Positions 55,772 to 63,708 of a DNA stretch of 64,000 nt are shown here, one piece after another (the stretch's first letter is position 1; every line of letters begins with the position of its first letter). This stretch comes from Rhodospirillaceae bacterium (GTDB taxonomy: Bacteria; Pseudomonadota; Alphaproteobacteria; MPNO01; UBA2964). The notes beneath the pieces were generated by a model. That model was not told the origin of the DNA and did no database searches. It saw only the letters and a program-made list of their open reading frames with translations. The DNA is taken from assembly GCA_002709075.1 (NCBI GenBank), contig PAPV01000005.1, positions 25,989-89,988 of the forward strand. The letters are read 5' to 3'. Both the position numbers and the translations under genes were made by a program.

Positions 55772-56040
55772 AATTATTTTTCTCATGCTCCTGTTGAGTG
55801 GGTTTTAGCCTATCGTTTAGTTTTAAAAAAGAGCAATACTTAATGTTTTAGCGTAAAATATTTCAATTATAGAAAATTCTTAGAAGTTTTTGTTATGATC
55901 ACACTGATACACTAACAACATTTTGTTTTTCTGAGGATTTTTTTGTTTAGCAGAATAGCTACTTAGCTCGATAAATAAGCCAATTACAAACGGCGAAGAA
56001 ATTGTAGTAACAGTTAGGTACTAGGCAAGGTCAATTGGTG

Positions 56041-56076
56041 CTGTCATATTTTGATCTGTAGAACAAAATATGACAG
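56041..56076. repeat. Perfect 13-bp hairpin with 10-base loop
   Basis: CTGTCATATTTTG (56041-56053) is exactly complementary to CAAAATATGACAG (56064-56076). No T-tract follows, so it is not an ordinary terminator; it may be an operator or the relic of a mobile element. Confidence 0.75.
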
Positions 56077-56491
56077 TGGAATTGAAGTATTTGTCATTGA
56101 TGATAAATTTACGGATGTAACCAGTAAGGTGGTTGCGGCGGTATTGCCGGAGGGTTATGTAAGTCTCTCGGAGGGAAGGCCTTTAATTAGGAGATGAGTC
56201 GGAAAATGTTTTTCCAACAAAGCCTTATACGTAATTCCATTTGTAATACGAATGCAGGACTTGTGTTGCTTGCTGATGACGATATTATGCACTGTTCTAA
56301 CGTAATCGATGATTTAGTCTCAAAATAAGCAGTTGAGAAATTGGATTCGGAAACTTTAATTATCTAGTTGCAAAAAACCTTTGGTAAGACGCTGCTCTGT
56401 TCTAGTTCCAGCCGTCTCTTAAAAAAATTATATCCGTTCTCGTTTGTGAGTAAGTCCGCGATTATCGCATCTGAGGCAGCGAGGGACGTGT

Positions 56492-56620
56492 CCTTATACT
56501 TCGATCGGCATTAATGCAATGGACGGTGTTTCAGAGTGCAAGCGAGAAGAAATTGATCGCTATGCACTTTCTATGAAATCAAAACAAACTAGAATATCTG
56601 GCTTGCCTCATCGAAATTAA
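56492..56620 (+). pseudogene. Possible thiolase (acetyl-CoA acyltransferase) fragment
   Basis: The frame reads SIGINAMDGVSECKREEID followed by RYALSMKSKQTR, similar in spacing to the SADLIA..EGFSRE.VD.FAL.SQ.R segment of FadI/acetyl-CoA acetyltransferases, and ends in a stop at 56618. The catalytic Cys and His motifs are not visible in the surroundings. Similarity is short, so the call is weak. Confidence 0.25.
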
Positions 56621-56920
56621 GCTGCCGTTTTAAAAGACATGATTATTCTTTTCGCTTTGCGGAATTGATTTTACGTTCTCCAATTAGCCCATTAAGGTGG
56701 TAGTGTATTTTATTGATAATAAAAGTTTTTGGGTTGTGATTAGCGACTTTTTGCCATTAATCCCTCGTGTTTATTATGTTTTGACTCAAAAAAATGTAAT
56801 GCTTATTTTGAGGGTAACTTGGGGCTGAGTGACCTTTACTTGTATTCCGACGTTGTGGTTCAATGAGAGTTCATTTTTTTTAGGCTTTTCGTTTGCCGTT
56901 CTGTCTGGTTATTTGCGCGA

Positions 56921-57028
56921 ATGTCGCTAGATTTGTATGAAGATGGCGATTTCTGGAAAGGACGTAACCCTAAAATTTTAAGCAGGGAAGGTAATGACGT
57001 TCGACACTTCCTACCCTATGATTTGTAA
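56921..57028 (+). CDS. 35-codon frame abutting hpnD
   Basis: ATG at 56921 to TAA at 57026-57028, with the hpnD ATG starting at the next base. The peptide is strongly hydrophilic and protein-like (LYEDGDFWKGRNPKILSREG, then NDVRHFLPYDL). The frame is open further upstream to a stop near 56872. It may be a small protein coupled to hpnD or the C-terminal relic of a lost upstream gene. I recognise no family. Confidence 0.3.
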   Translation: MSLDLYEDGDFWKGRNPKILSREGNDVRHFLPYDL

Positions 57029-57886
57029 ATGACTGAACAAGCAGTTTTAGATAACACGAAGCGTATTGTTAAGAGGTCAGGCACCTCATTTTATTGGGGT
57101 ATGCGATTTTTACCACGAGATAAACGTGAGGCAATGTATGCGCTTTATGCATTTTGTCGGGAGGTTGATGATATTGCTGATGGTGTTTTATCTCCTGCAA
57201 AAAAGTTATCTCTTTTAGAAGGTTGGAGGGATGAGATAAGAAAAATATTTGTCGGGAAACCTGAGAGCTTAGTTGGCCGTGCATTAATAAATCCCGTCCG
57301 AAAATATGATTTGCGGATGTCTGTATTTTTTGACGTAATTGACGGAATGGAAACAGACTCTGCTGATGAAGTGAGAATTCCTGATATGACGGCACTAGAA
57401 TTGTATTGTAATCGAGTTGCCTGTTCAGTAGGCCGGCTATCTAATCCAATTTTTGGGATAGAAGGAAGTAAAAGTGAAAAGTTAGCTTTCAGTCTTGGTA
57501 ACGCGTTTCAGATTACAAATATTTTACGCGATTTAAATGAGGATGCTAAGAATAATAGGTTGTACATCCCTCAAGATGTATTACAGTCTTACGGAATTAA
57601 AAGTGAAGCGCCCTTGTCAGTTATCTCGGATGATCAATTCCCAAAAATTTGCGAAGTGTTGCGGATGCGAGGTAAAAATTTTTTTTCTGAAGCTGCTTCT
57701 ATAATAGCAGATCTTAGTTTAAAAGTTTCAAGACCTCCAAATTTGATGTTGCAAAATTATTCGCGGGTACTTGACGCTCTAGGCAAAAGAGGCTGGAAAA
57801 ATCTCGAAAAAAGAGTGTCTTTGCCTAAATCACAAAAATTATGGATTATACTAAAATATGGTTTCTTAAGCAGTCGGCATTTTTAA
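57029..57886 (+). CDS. hpnD: Presqualene diphosphate synthase HpnD
   Basis: A 285-residue squalene/phytoene synthase family protein condensing two farnesyl diphosphates to presqualene diphosphate. The start region SGTSFYWGMRFLPRDKREAM is typical of HpnD; the first Asp-rich motif is REVDDIADG (residues 44-52), and the second is DLNEDAKNNRLYIPQD near 170-185. There is no ribosome-binding site before the ATG, which directly follows the stop of a 35-codon frame. shc follows after 136 bases. HpnC and HpnE, which usually finish squalene synthesis, are not in the window. Confidence 0.9.
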   Translation: MTEQAVLDNTKRIVKRSGTSFYWGMRFLPRDKREAMYALYAFCREVDDIADGVLSPAKKLSLLEGWRDEIRKIFVGKPESLVGRALINPVRKYDLRMSVFFDVIDGMETDSADEVRIPDMTALELYCNRVACSVGRLSNPIFGIEGSKSEKLAFSLGNAFQITNILRDLNEDAKNNRLYIPQDVLQSYGIKSEAPLSVISDDQFPKICEVLRMRGKNFFSEAASIIADLSLKVSRPPNLMLQNYSRVLDALGKRGWKNLEKRVSLPKSQKLWIILKYGFLSSRHF

Positions 57887-58022
57887 GTTAGAAATGCTCC
57901 ACTTTAGAAAAAACTTTTTACATACTAAATACGAATTACTTTTGTGATTCTAAGTGATGTTGTAATTATAGAATGTCTCCTTTGTTTTTAGTCAATATTT
58001 TCATCATGTATTTTCTCCCATC

Positions 58023-59975
58023 ATGTTAAATAGTGGTTTAGTGCCAACCAAGAAAGTGGAGTTTTCAGATGCTTTGCTTGACAAGGTCATCACTGAGGTC
58101 GTTGAAGCCCTAGTTGCAGATCAAAAGTCGGATGGGCATTGGGTGTATGAACTAGAGGCGGATGCAACGATACCATCAGAGTACATCCTTCTAAATCATT
58201 ATTTAAATGAGGTTGATAATGATCTTGAGCAAAAAATAGCGCGATATCTGCGAGCAGCCCAAGGTAAACATGGCGGATGGCCATTATTTCATGATGGTGA
58301 TTTTGACATTAGCGCCAGCGTCAAGGCATATTTTGCTCTCAAGTTGGTTGGTGATAATCCTACTGAGCCCCATATGTTAAGAGCATGTGAAGCGATTCTC
58401 GAGAATGGTGGCGCAGCGGAAGCAAACGTTTTTACACGCATAACATTAGCACTTTTCGGCGAAGTTCCGTGGCATGCTTGTCCATTGATACGCGCCGAAA
58501 TTCTTTTGGCACCAGAACGTTCACCATTAAATATTTTGGATAAAGTTTCTTATTGGTCGCGGACTGTGATGGTACCACTTTTAATTTTACAGACTTTGAA
58601 ACCGACAGGAAAAAATCCGAATAATATAAACATTCAAGAACTTTTTGTTACGCCTCCAGATAAAGAAAAAAATTGGTTAAAAAATCCAACAGGACATTGG
58701 ATTGGAGACCTAATGATTGCTGTAGATCGATTTGCTAGAATCCTTACTCCGGTGATGCCCAAATCAGCCCAATCAATTGCTATTGAAAAGGCTTTGATGT
58801 TTGTCAAAGAGAGACTCAACGGAGAAGATGGCCTAGGTGGTATATTTCCTGCTATGGCCAACACTCTAATGGCTTTTGATGCGGTAGGTTACGCAAAAGA
58901 ACACCCAGATTATGTGCTAGCCCGTCGGGCTATTGATAGGTTGGTCGTAGAAAAATCGGATGTAGCATATTGTCAACCTTGTTTATCGCCCGTATGGGAC
59001 ACAGCGCTCGCTACGCATGCACTTTTAGAGGTTGGTCATTCAGGAGAAGATCCTGTAATTTTGCGTGCTGGAGAGTGGTTACTCGATAGACAAATATTAA
59101 ACACGGCGGGTGATTGGGTGACTAACAGAAAAAATGTTCGTCCTGGCGGTTGGGCATTTCAGTACAAAAACGATCACTACCCGGATGTAGATGACACTGC
59201 AGTGGTTGTTGCAGCGTTAGATCGTGTAGGCAATGAGAAATGGCTTAGGTCAATTCGGCGCGGCGCTGAATGGATTTGTGGAATGCAAGGCGCTCGAGGA
59301 GGTTGGGGTGCTTTTGATGCTGATAACGAATATTATTGGTTGGAACACATTCCATTTGCTGATCATGGTGCGTTGCTAGACCCTGCTACCGCAGATGTGA
59401 GTGCGCGTTGTATATCAATGTTAGCTCAGCTTGGTTTTGAGAAAAATGATTTAAGTGTATCCAAGGGAATAGATTACCTAAAAACGGAACAAGAGGAAGA
59501 CGGAACATGGTTTGGTCGTTGGGGAACAAATTATATTTACGGTACTTGGTCTGTATTATGTGCTTTAAATGCCGCTGGAGAGGACATGAAAGCACCATAT
59601 GTCCTCCGAGCTGTTAATTGGCTTAAAAGAAACCAGAGAAATGATGGTGGTTGGGGAGAGGATTGTGCTACCTACTGTGAGGCTAGACGTGGAGAGTCTA
59701 AAGCGTCCACGCCATCTCAAACCGCTTGGGCTTTACTGGCCCTGATGGCTGCCGGAGAGGCAGAGTGTGTAGAGGTACGTAAGGGTGTAGATTGGTTATT
59801 GAAGGCACCCCGCAATGGCGCCTCTTGGGACGAAGAATTTTTTAATGCTGTCGGTTTTCCTCGTGTTTTTTATCTTCGCTATCATGGTTACTCGAGATAT
59901 TTCCCCCTTTGGGCTTTAGCTAGGTACAGAAATTTTATGGAGGGAAAAGTTGAAAGACTTGTCCATGGAATGTAA
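58023..59975 (+). CDS. shc: Squalene-hopene cyclase
   Basis: A 650-residue membrane-associated triterpene cyclase converting squalene to hopene/hopanol. The catalytic acid motif DVDDTA is near residue 388, and QW repeats are plain (QGARGGWGAFD, QEEDGTWFGRWG, QRNDGGWGEDC). The N-terminal part has the weaker repeat AAQGKHGGWPLFHDGDFDIS, also typical. Length is normal. Its stop is followed at once by the TTG start of hpnG, so the two are coupled. Confidence 0.97.
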   Translation: MLNSGLVPTKKVEFSDALLDKVITEVVEALVADQKSDGHWVYELEADATIPSEYILLNHYLNEVDNDLEQKIARYLRAAQGKHGGWPLFHDGDFDISASVKAYFALKLVGDNPTEPHMLRACEAILENGGAAEANVFTRITLALFGEVPWHACPLIRAEILLAPERSPLNILDKVSYWSRTVMVPLLILQTLKPTGKNPNNINIQELFVTPPDKEKNWLKNPTGHWIGDLMIAVDRFARILTPVMPKSAQSIAIEKALMFVKERLNGEDGLGGIFPAMANTLMAFDAVGYAKEHPDYVLARRAIDRLVVEKSDVAYCQPCLSPVWDTALATHALLEVGHSGEDPVILRAGEWLLDRQILNTAGDWVTNRKNVRPGGWAFQYKNDHYPDVDDTAVVVAALDRVGNEKWLRSIRRGAEWICGMQGARGGWGAFDADNEYYWLEHIPFADHGALLDPATADVSARCISMLAQLGFEKNDLSVSKGIDYLKTEQEEDGTWFGRWGTNYIYGTWSVLCALNAAGEDMKAPYVLRAVNWLKRNQRNDGGWGEDCATYCEARRGESKASTPSQTAWALLALMAAGEAECVEVRKGVDWLLKAPRNGASWDEEFFNAVGFPRVFYLRYHGYSRYFPLWALARYRNFMEGKVERLVHGM

Positions 59976-60662
59976 TTGAGTGAATTTTTTGTAATAACTG
60001 GAACCAAAAAAGAGGCAGCGTGTTTTGAAGACTATACTGTGGGTATTGGCCATAAAGTGCTGTGTAGTGGCGCTAGGGTAATTCGTTTGACCAGTATTAT
60101 GCAGCAAGAAATACAAAATGGTTATTGTGCGCTGTTAAGCTTCGGGCTTGCCGGGGGTCTTGTAAATGACCTTGCACCTGGAACGCTCGTGATACCAAGT
60201 AAGATAACTGATAAAACAGGATCCTCTCGTAGTGTGGACCCAGAGACAAGAAATATATTAATTGATACTCTTGAAGATAATAATATTGGGTGGGTAGATA
60301 GATTAGTTTGTGGTGTCAATAAACCATTAACAATGCCGGCGGAAAAGGAAGCTCTCCATCGAGCGATCAATGCGCATGTTGTTGATATGGAAAGTCATGT
60401 AGCGGGTGAAATCGCTGAGAGGGTGGGTATACCATGGCTGGTTATCCGTGCTATCGCAGATCACGCTTCTGACTCAGTGCCGCAAACAGCAACTGAGTCA
60501 GTAATGGAAAATGGAGCTATTTCCTCAAAAAAACTTTTAAAAGGTTCTTTCAGGCGGCCCTCAGAGATCCCTGCATTAATCACTCTAGCACGTAACAGTA
60601 TCACTGGGCTTAATACCCTACGCCGCGTCGTTCCGTTGTTTTTGAGTTGCCATCCTCTCTGA
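59976..60662 (+). CDS. hpnG: Hopanoid phosphorylase-like protein HpnG
   Basis: A 228-residue nucleoside-phosphorylase-fold protein that in other bacteria releases adenine from adenosylhopane to give ribosylhopane. Visible features are LLSFGLAGGLVNDLAPGTLV, KEALHRAINAHVVDMESHV (the conserved Met-Glu active-site region) and WLVIRAIADHASD. It starts with TTG directly after the shc stop. Its last 45 bases overlap the end of hpnH on the other strand. Confidence 0.9.
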   Translation: MSEFFVITGTKKEAACFEDYTVGIGHKVLCSGARVIRLTSIMQQEIQNGYCALLSFGLAGGLVNDLAPGTLVIPSKITDKTGSSRSVDPETRNILIDTLEDNNIGWVDRLVCGVNKPLTMPAEKEALHRAINAHVVDMESHVAGEIAERVGIPWLVIRAIADHASDSVPQTATESVMENGAISSKKLLKGSFRRPSEIPALITLARNSITGLNTLRRVVPLFLSCHPL

Positions 60663-61769
60663 CACCGTTTGTATTACATCCTCAAAAATAAATTCTGCCG
60701 GTCTCTGATTTTTCAAAGATATCTCAGGAGCCATAGATTTTTCAGTGTTTACACCCTTAATCCAAACCAGCAGCGCTTTAAAAGGGTTTGCTAATGTATC
60801 TGCCACTGCAGTTGCTTCATATCCGCAGTGGACCATGCAGTCTGCGCATTTTTCATATTTGCCTGTACCGTAAGCGTTCCAATCAGTAGTCTCCATTAAT
60901 TCCTTAAATGATTTGGCATAACCTTCTGAAAGAAGATAACATGGTTTTTGCCATCCAAATATGTTGCGAGTCGGGTTTCCCCATGGAGTACAATGATAAT
61001 TTTGATTTCCAGCTAAAAAATCTAGAAATAGTGAAGATTGACTAAAACGCCATTTTTTGCCTCCTCTACCCAGCCTAAAAATATTTCTAAAAAGTTCCTT
61101 GGTATTCTGTCTAGCAAGAAAATGCTCCTGATCGGAGGCTCTTTCATAGGCATAACCCGGTGAAACTGTAATTCCCTCAACTTTGAGATCTTCCATACAA
61201 AAATCGAAGAATTTCTTTGCTTCTATTGCGGTCATTTGATTGAATAATGTGCAATTCACATTAACCCGAAAACCTTTATTTCTTGCTGCTCTTATGGCAG
61301 CAACTGCTCTCTTAAAAGTTCCTGGCTGATCAACTGCCTCATCATGATGTCTTTCTAGACCATCAAGATGAACCGAAAATGTCAAATACGGAGTGGCTGA
61401 AAACATGTGCAAACGTTTTTCTAAAAGAAGGGCATTAGTGCAAAGGTAGACAAATTTTTTACGTGCGACAATTCCATCCACTATTTCTTTAATTTCTTTG
61501 TGGATCAACGGTTCTCCTCCAGGTATTGAAACGATCGGAGCACCACATTCATCGACGGCTTTTAGGCAATCTTCAACTGATAAACGTCGGTTAAGAATAT
61601 CCCTTTCATAGTCAATTTTTCCACAACCAGGGCATGCAAGATTACAACGGAATAATGGTTCAAGCATTAAAACTAGAGGATATCGTGCTTTTTTCTGGAG
61701 TTTCTGTTTTACTATATAACTACCCACACGAAATTGTTGTATGAAAGGAACACCCAAGGAACACCTCAT
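60618..61769 (-). CDS. hpnH: Hopanoid biosynthesis radical SAM protein HpnH
   Basis: About 383 residues. The radical-SAM cluster is C42-x3-C46-x2-C49 (FRCNLACPGCGKIDYE), with GGEPLIH supplying the SAM-binding Gly-Gly-Glu. HpnH joins a 5'-deoxyadenosyl radical to hopene, forming adenosylhopane. The start at 61769 (MRCSLGVPFIQQFRVGSY) mirrors the usual VPLLQQ.RVG.Y beginning; a Met five codons earlier is possible. The C-terminus has a second Cys-rich part (EKCADCMVHCGYEATA). Convergent with hpnG, divergent from hpnA. Confidence 0.95.
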   Translation of the reverse strand: MRCSLGVPFIQQFRVGSYIVKQKLQKKARYPLVLMLEPLFRCNLACPGCGKIDYERDILNRRLSVEDCLKAVDECGAPIVSIPGGEPLIHKEIKEIVDGIVARKKFVYLCTNALLLEKRLHMFSATPYLTFSVHLDGLERHHDEAVDQPGTFKRAVAAIRAARNKGFRVNVNCTLFNQMTAIEAKKFFDFCMEDLKVEGITVSPGYAYERASDQEHFLARQNTKELFRNIFRLGRGGKKWRFSQSSLFLDFLAGNQNYHCTPWGNPTRNIFGWQKPCYLLSEGYAKSFKELMETTDWNAYGTGKYEKCADCMVHCGYEATAVADTLANPFKALLVWIKGVNTEKSMAPEISLKNQRPAEFIFEDVIQTVSERMATQKQRNDAA

Positions 61770-61910
61770 ATAAATTTTTACCAACCTAGTGTTACTATTA
61801 CATTACGACAACCGAAACTTTCAGTTTCTGTATTCAACTTAAAGCTCTAGATAATATTTTGCGCTGATATTAATATATTGGGAGTTTCATAAAGGAATGA
61901 TGTGTAAAAG

Positions 61911-62933
61911 ATGAGAGCGCTGGTTACGGGAGCAACAGGGTTTGTTGGCGCAGCAGTGGCAAGACGCTTAGCATTCGAAGATATTAGAGTTAGAGCTTTA
62001 GTGCGTGAAAAATCGAACCTTGTAAATGTAAGTATGTTAAATATTGAAATTACAACCGGTGATTTAAATGATGTAGACTCGTTAAAAAGGGCAGTGGTTG
62101 GATGTGACGTGGTGTTTCATGTTGCCGCTGATTACCGGTTATGGGCTCAAAACCCGAATGAAATCGTACGGACCAATGTTGAGGGAACCCGAAATATCAT
62201 CGATGCATCCTGCAATTATGGAGTTAAAAAAATTATTTACACTAGCAGCGTGGCAACTTTAGGAACGCGTAAAGATGGCACACCTGCCAACGAGTGCACA
62301 AGAGTTTCATTATCGGATATGATCGGTGTGTATAAGAAATCAAAATACCTTGCTGAACGTGAAGTTGAAAAACTTATAAAAATAAAGCGTGCTCCCGTTG
62401 TCATAGTTAACCCGTCAACACCGATAGGCCCCGGAGATCAAAAGCCAACGCCGACTGGCCGATTCATAATCAGAGCAGCTTCAGGAAAGATGCCGGCGTT
62501 CGTTGATACAGGTCTCAACATTGTTCATGTTGACGACATTGCAGAGGGCCATATCTTAGCGATGAAACATGGGATCATCGGTGAAAAATATATACTTGGC
62601 GGAGAAAATATGACACTCAAGGAAATTTTAGTTATTATTGCCAATCTTCGTGGGCACAAACCGCCTTTCATCAAACTGTCTCATAATCTCATTTTACCCA
62701 TCGCTTGGATTTCTGAAAACTGGACTAAAGTAACGGGAGGCAAACACCCCATGTGCTCAATCGATGAGGTTAAGATGGCAAGAAAGAAAATGTTTTTTTC
62801 TTCGGAAAGAGCCCAGCGCGAGTTGGGTTACACATGGGGTTCCCCTAACGACGCAATATCAGACTCCTTAGGTTGGTTTGAGCAGCACGGTTATCTTGAG
62901 AAAAAAAGTCATTCTCTGGGCTATAAAATTTGA
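61911..62933 (+). CDS. hpnA: Hopanoid-associated sugar epimerase HpnA
   Basis: A 340-residue extended short-chain dehydrogenase/reductase (NAD-dependent epimerase-like). The Rossmann motif VTGATGFVGAAVARRL is at residues 5-20, the active site is TSSVATLG with YKKSKYLAER (Tyr-x3-Lys), and PSTPIGPGDQKPTPTGR is typical of HpnA. It is thought to act on the sugar part of extended hopanoids. The following nucleotidyltransferase gene overlaps it by four bases. Confidence 0.93.
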   Translation: MRALVTGATGFVGAAVARRLAFEDIRVRALVREKSNLVNVSMLNIEITTGDLNDVDSLKRAVVGCDVVFHVAADYRLWAQNPNEIVRTNVEGTRNIIDASCNYGVKKIIYTSSVATLGTRKDGTPANECTRVSLSDMIGVYKKSKYLAEREVEKLIKIKRAPVVIVNPSTPIGPGDQKPTPTGRFIIRAASGKMPAFVDTGLNIVHVDDIAEGHILAMKHGIIGEKYILGGENMTLKEILVIIANLRGHKPPFIKLSHNLILPIAWISENWTKVTGGKHPMCSIDEVKMARKKMFFSSERAQRELGYTWGSPNDAISDSLGWFEQHGYLEKKSHSLGYKI

Positions 62934-63667
62934 TAAGTTTGATGTTTGCAGCCGGACAGGGCCGGCGTCTTTTTGGGGGTGACGATAGTCAACCACCGAA
63001 GTGTCTTCTTCGGTTCGGCGGTGAAACATTATTACAAAGGCACATAAGAATTTTAAAGAAATTTGGATTATCAGAGTTAGTAATGGTTGTGGGATATCGC
63101 GCTCATGATATCCGCGCACATGTTTTAGATATCGGGGCAAAAAATTTTGTTCGGTTTATAGATAATCCAAGATTTAAACAAGGGAGTGTTTTATCTTTGT
63201 CGAAAGCTAGTGAAGTTTTGCGATCCGGAAACCCAATTCTTTGCATGGACGCTGATGTGCTCTACGATCCATTAATCATTGATAGAATTTTAGCAATCGG
63301 CAACCGAACAGTTTTTCCATATGATAGCGAATTTGATCAGGGTGATGAACCTGTTAAACTTTGCCTCAACAGATCTAAGCCAGTAGAATTTAGAAAGGAA
63401 CCTGATGATATACCCTATGAGGTTGTCGGGGAATGGGTTGGATTCATGAGATTAGAACCAGATTTCGCTAAGGCATTGGCTGAACAGTCAATAAGGGATT
63501 CGGCTACGGTAATGGATATGCCCTACGAAGATTCTGTACGAGCCGTTCTGCGCAATGGCTGGGCTCGAAAAACTACTGCGATTGACATAAATGGGTTGGC
63601 TTGGATTGAAATTGACTTTCCCGAAGATGTCGAGCTAGCGAGAACAGACATTTTGGAAAAAGTGTAA
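62930..63667 (+). CDS. Nucleotidyltransferase, phosphocholine cytidylyltransferase-like
   Basis: A 245-residue sugar-1-phosphate/choline-phosphate nucleotidyltransferase-type protein. The nucleotide loop is MFAAGQGRRLFGGDD and the metal Asp motif is ILCMDADVLYDP near residue 103; the C-terminus has the second Asp in EIDFPEDVELA. It starts with TTG, overlapping the hpnA stop by four bases (an ATG at 62942 would cut off the first beta strand). It is probably part of a head-group pathway for a lipid or hopanoid; the substrate is inferred only. Confidence 0.85.
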   Translation: MISLMFAAGQGRRLFGGDDSQPPKCLLRFGGETLLQRHIRILKKFGLSELVMVVGYRAHDIRAHVLDIGAKNFVRFIDNPRFKQGSVLSLSKASEVLRSGNPILCMDADVLYDPLIIDRILAIGNRTVFPYDSEFDQGDEPVKLCLNRSKPVEFRKEPDDIPYEVVGEWVGFMRLEPDFAKALAEQSIRDSATVMDMPYEDSVRAVLRNGWARKTTAIDINGLAWIEIDFPEDVELARTDILEKV

Positions 63668-63682
63668 AAACTTGATGTTAAT

Positions 63683-63708
63683 AACTATACTTTGTAAGTG
63701 TAGTTTTT
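63683..63708. terminator. Terminator between convergent genes
   Basis: AACTATACTT (63683-63692) pairs with AAGTGTAGTT (63696-63705), with one G-T wobble, around a TGT loop, and is followed by TTT on the plus strand. It lies between the nucleotidyltransferase stop and the dioxygenase stop, overlapping the latter. Confidence 0.5.

Larger units (their letters stand above)
55787..56920. other. Long gene-poor region with probable decayed coding sequence
   Basis: About 1.1 kb without an intact gene. It contains a perfect hairpin at 56041-56076 and a short segment at 56492-56620 that resembles part of a thiolase. A frame from 56077 to 56196 gives GIEVFVIDDKFTDVTSKVVA and LPEGYVSLSEGRPL, which looks protein-like, but I cannot place it in a family. 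Confidence 0.5.
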
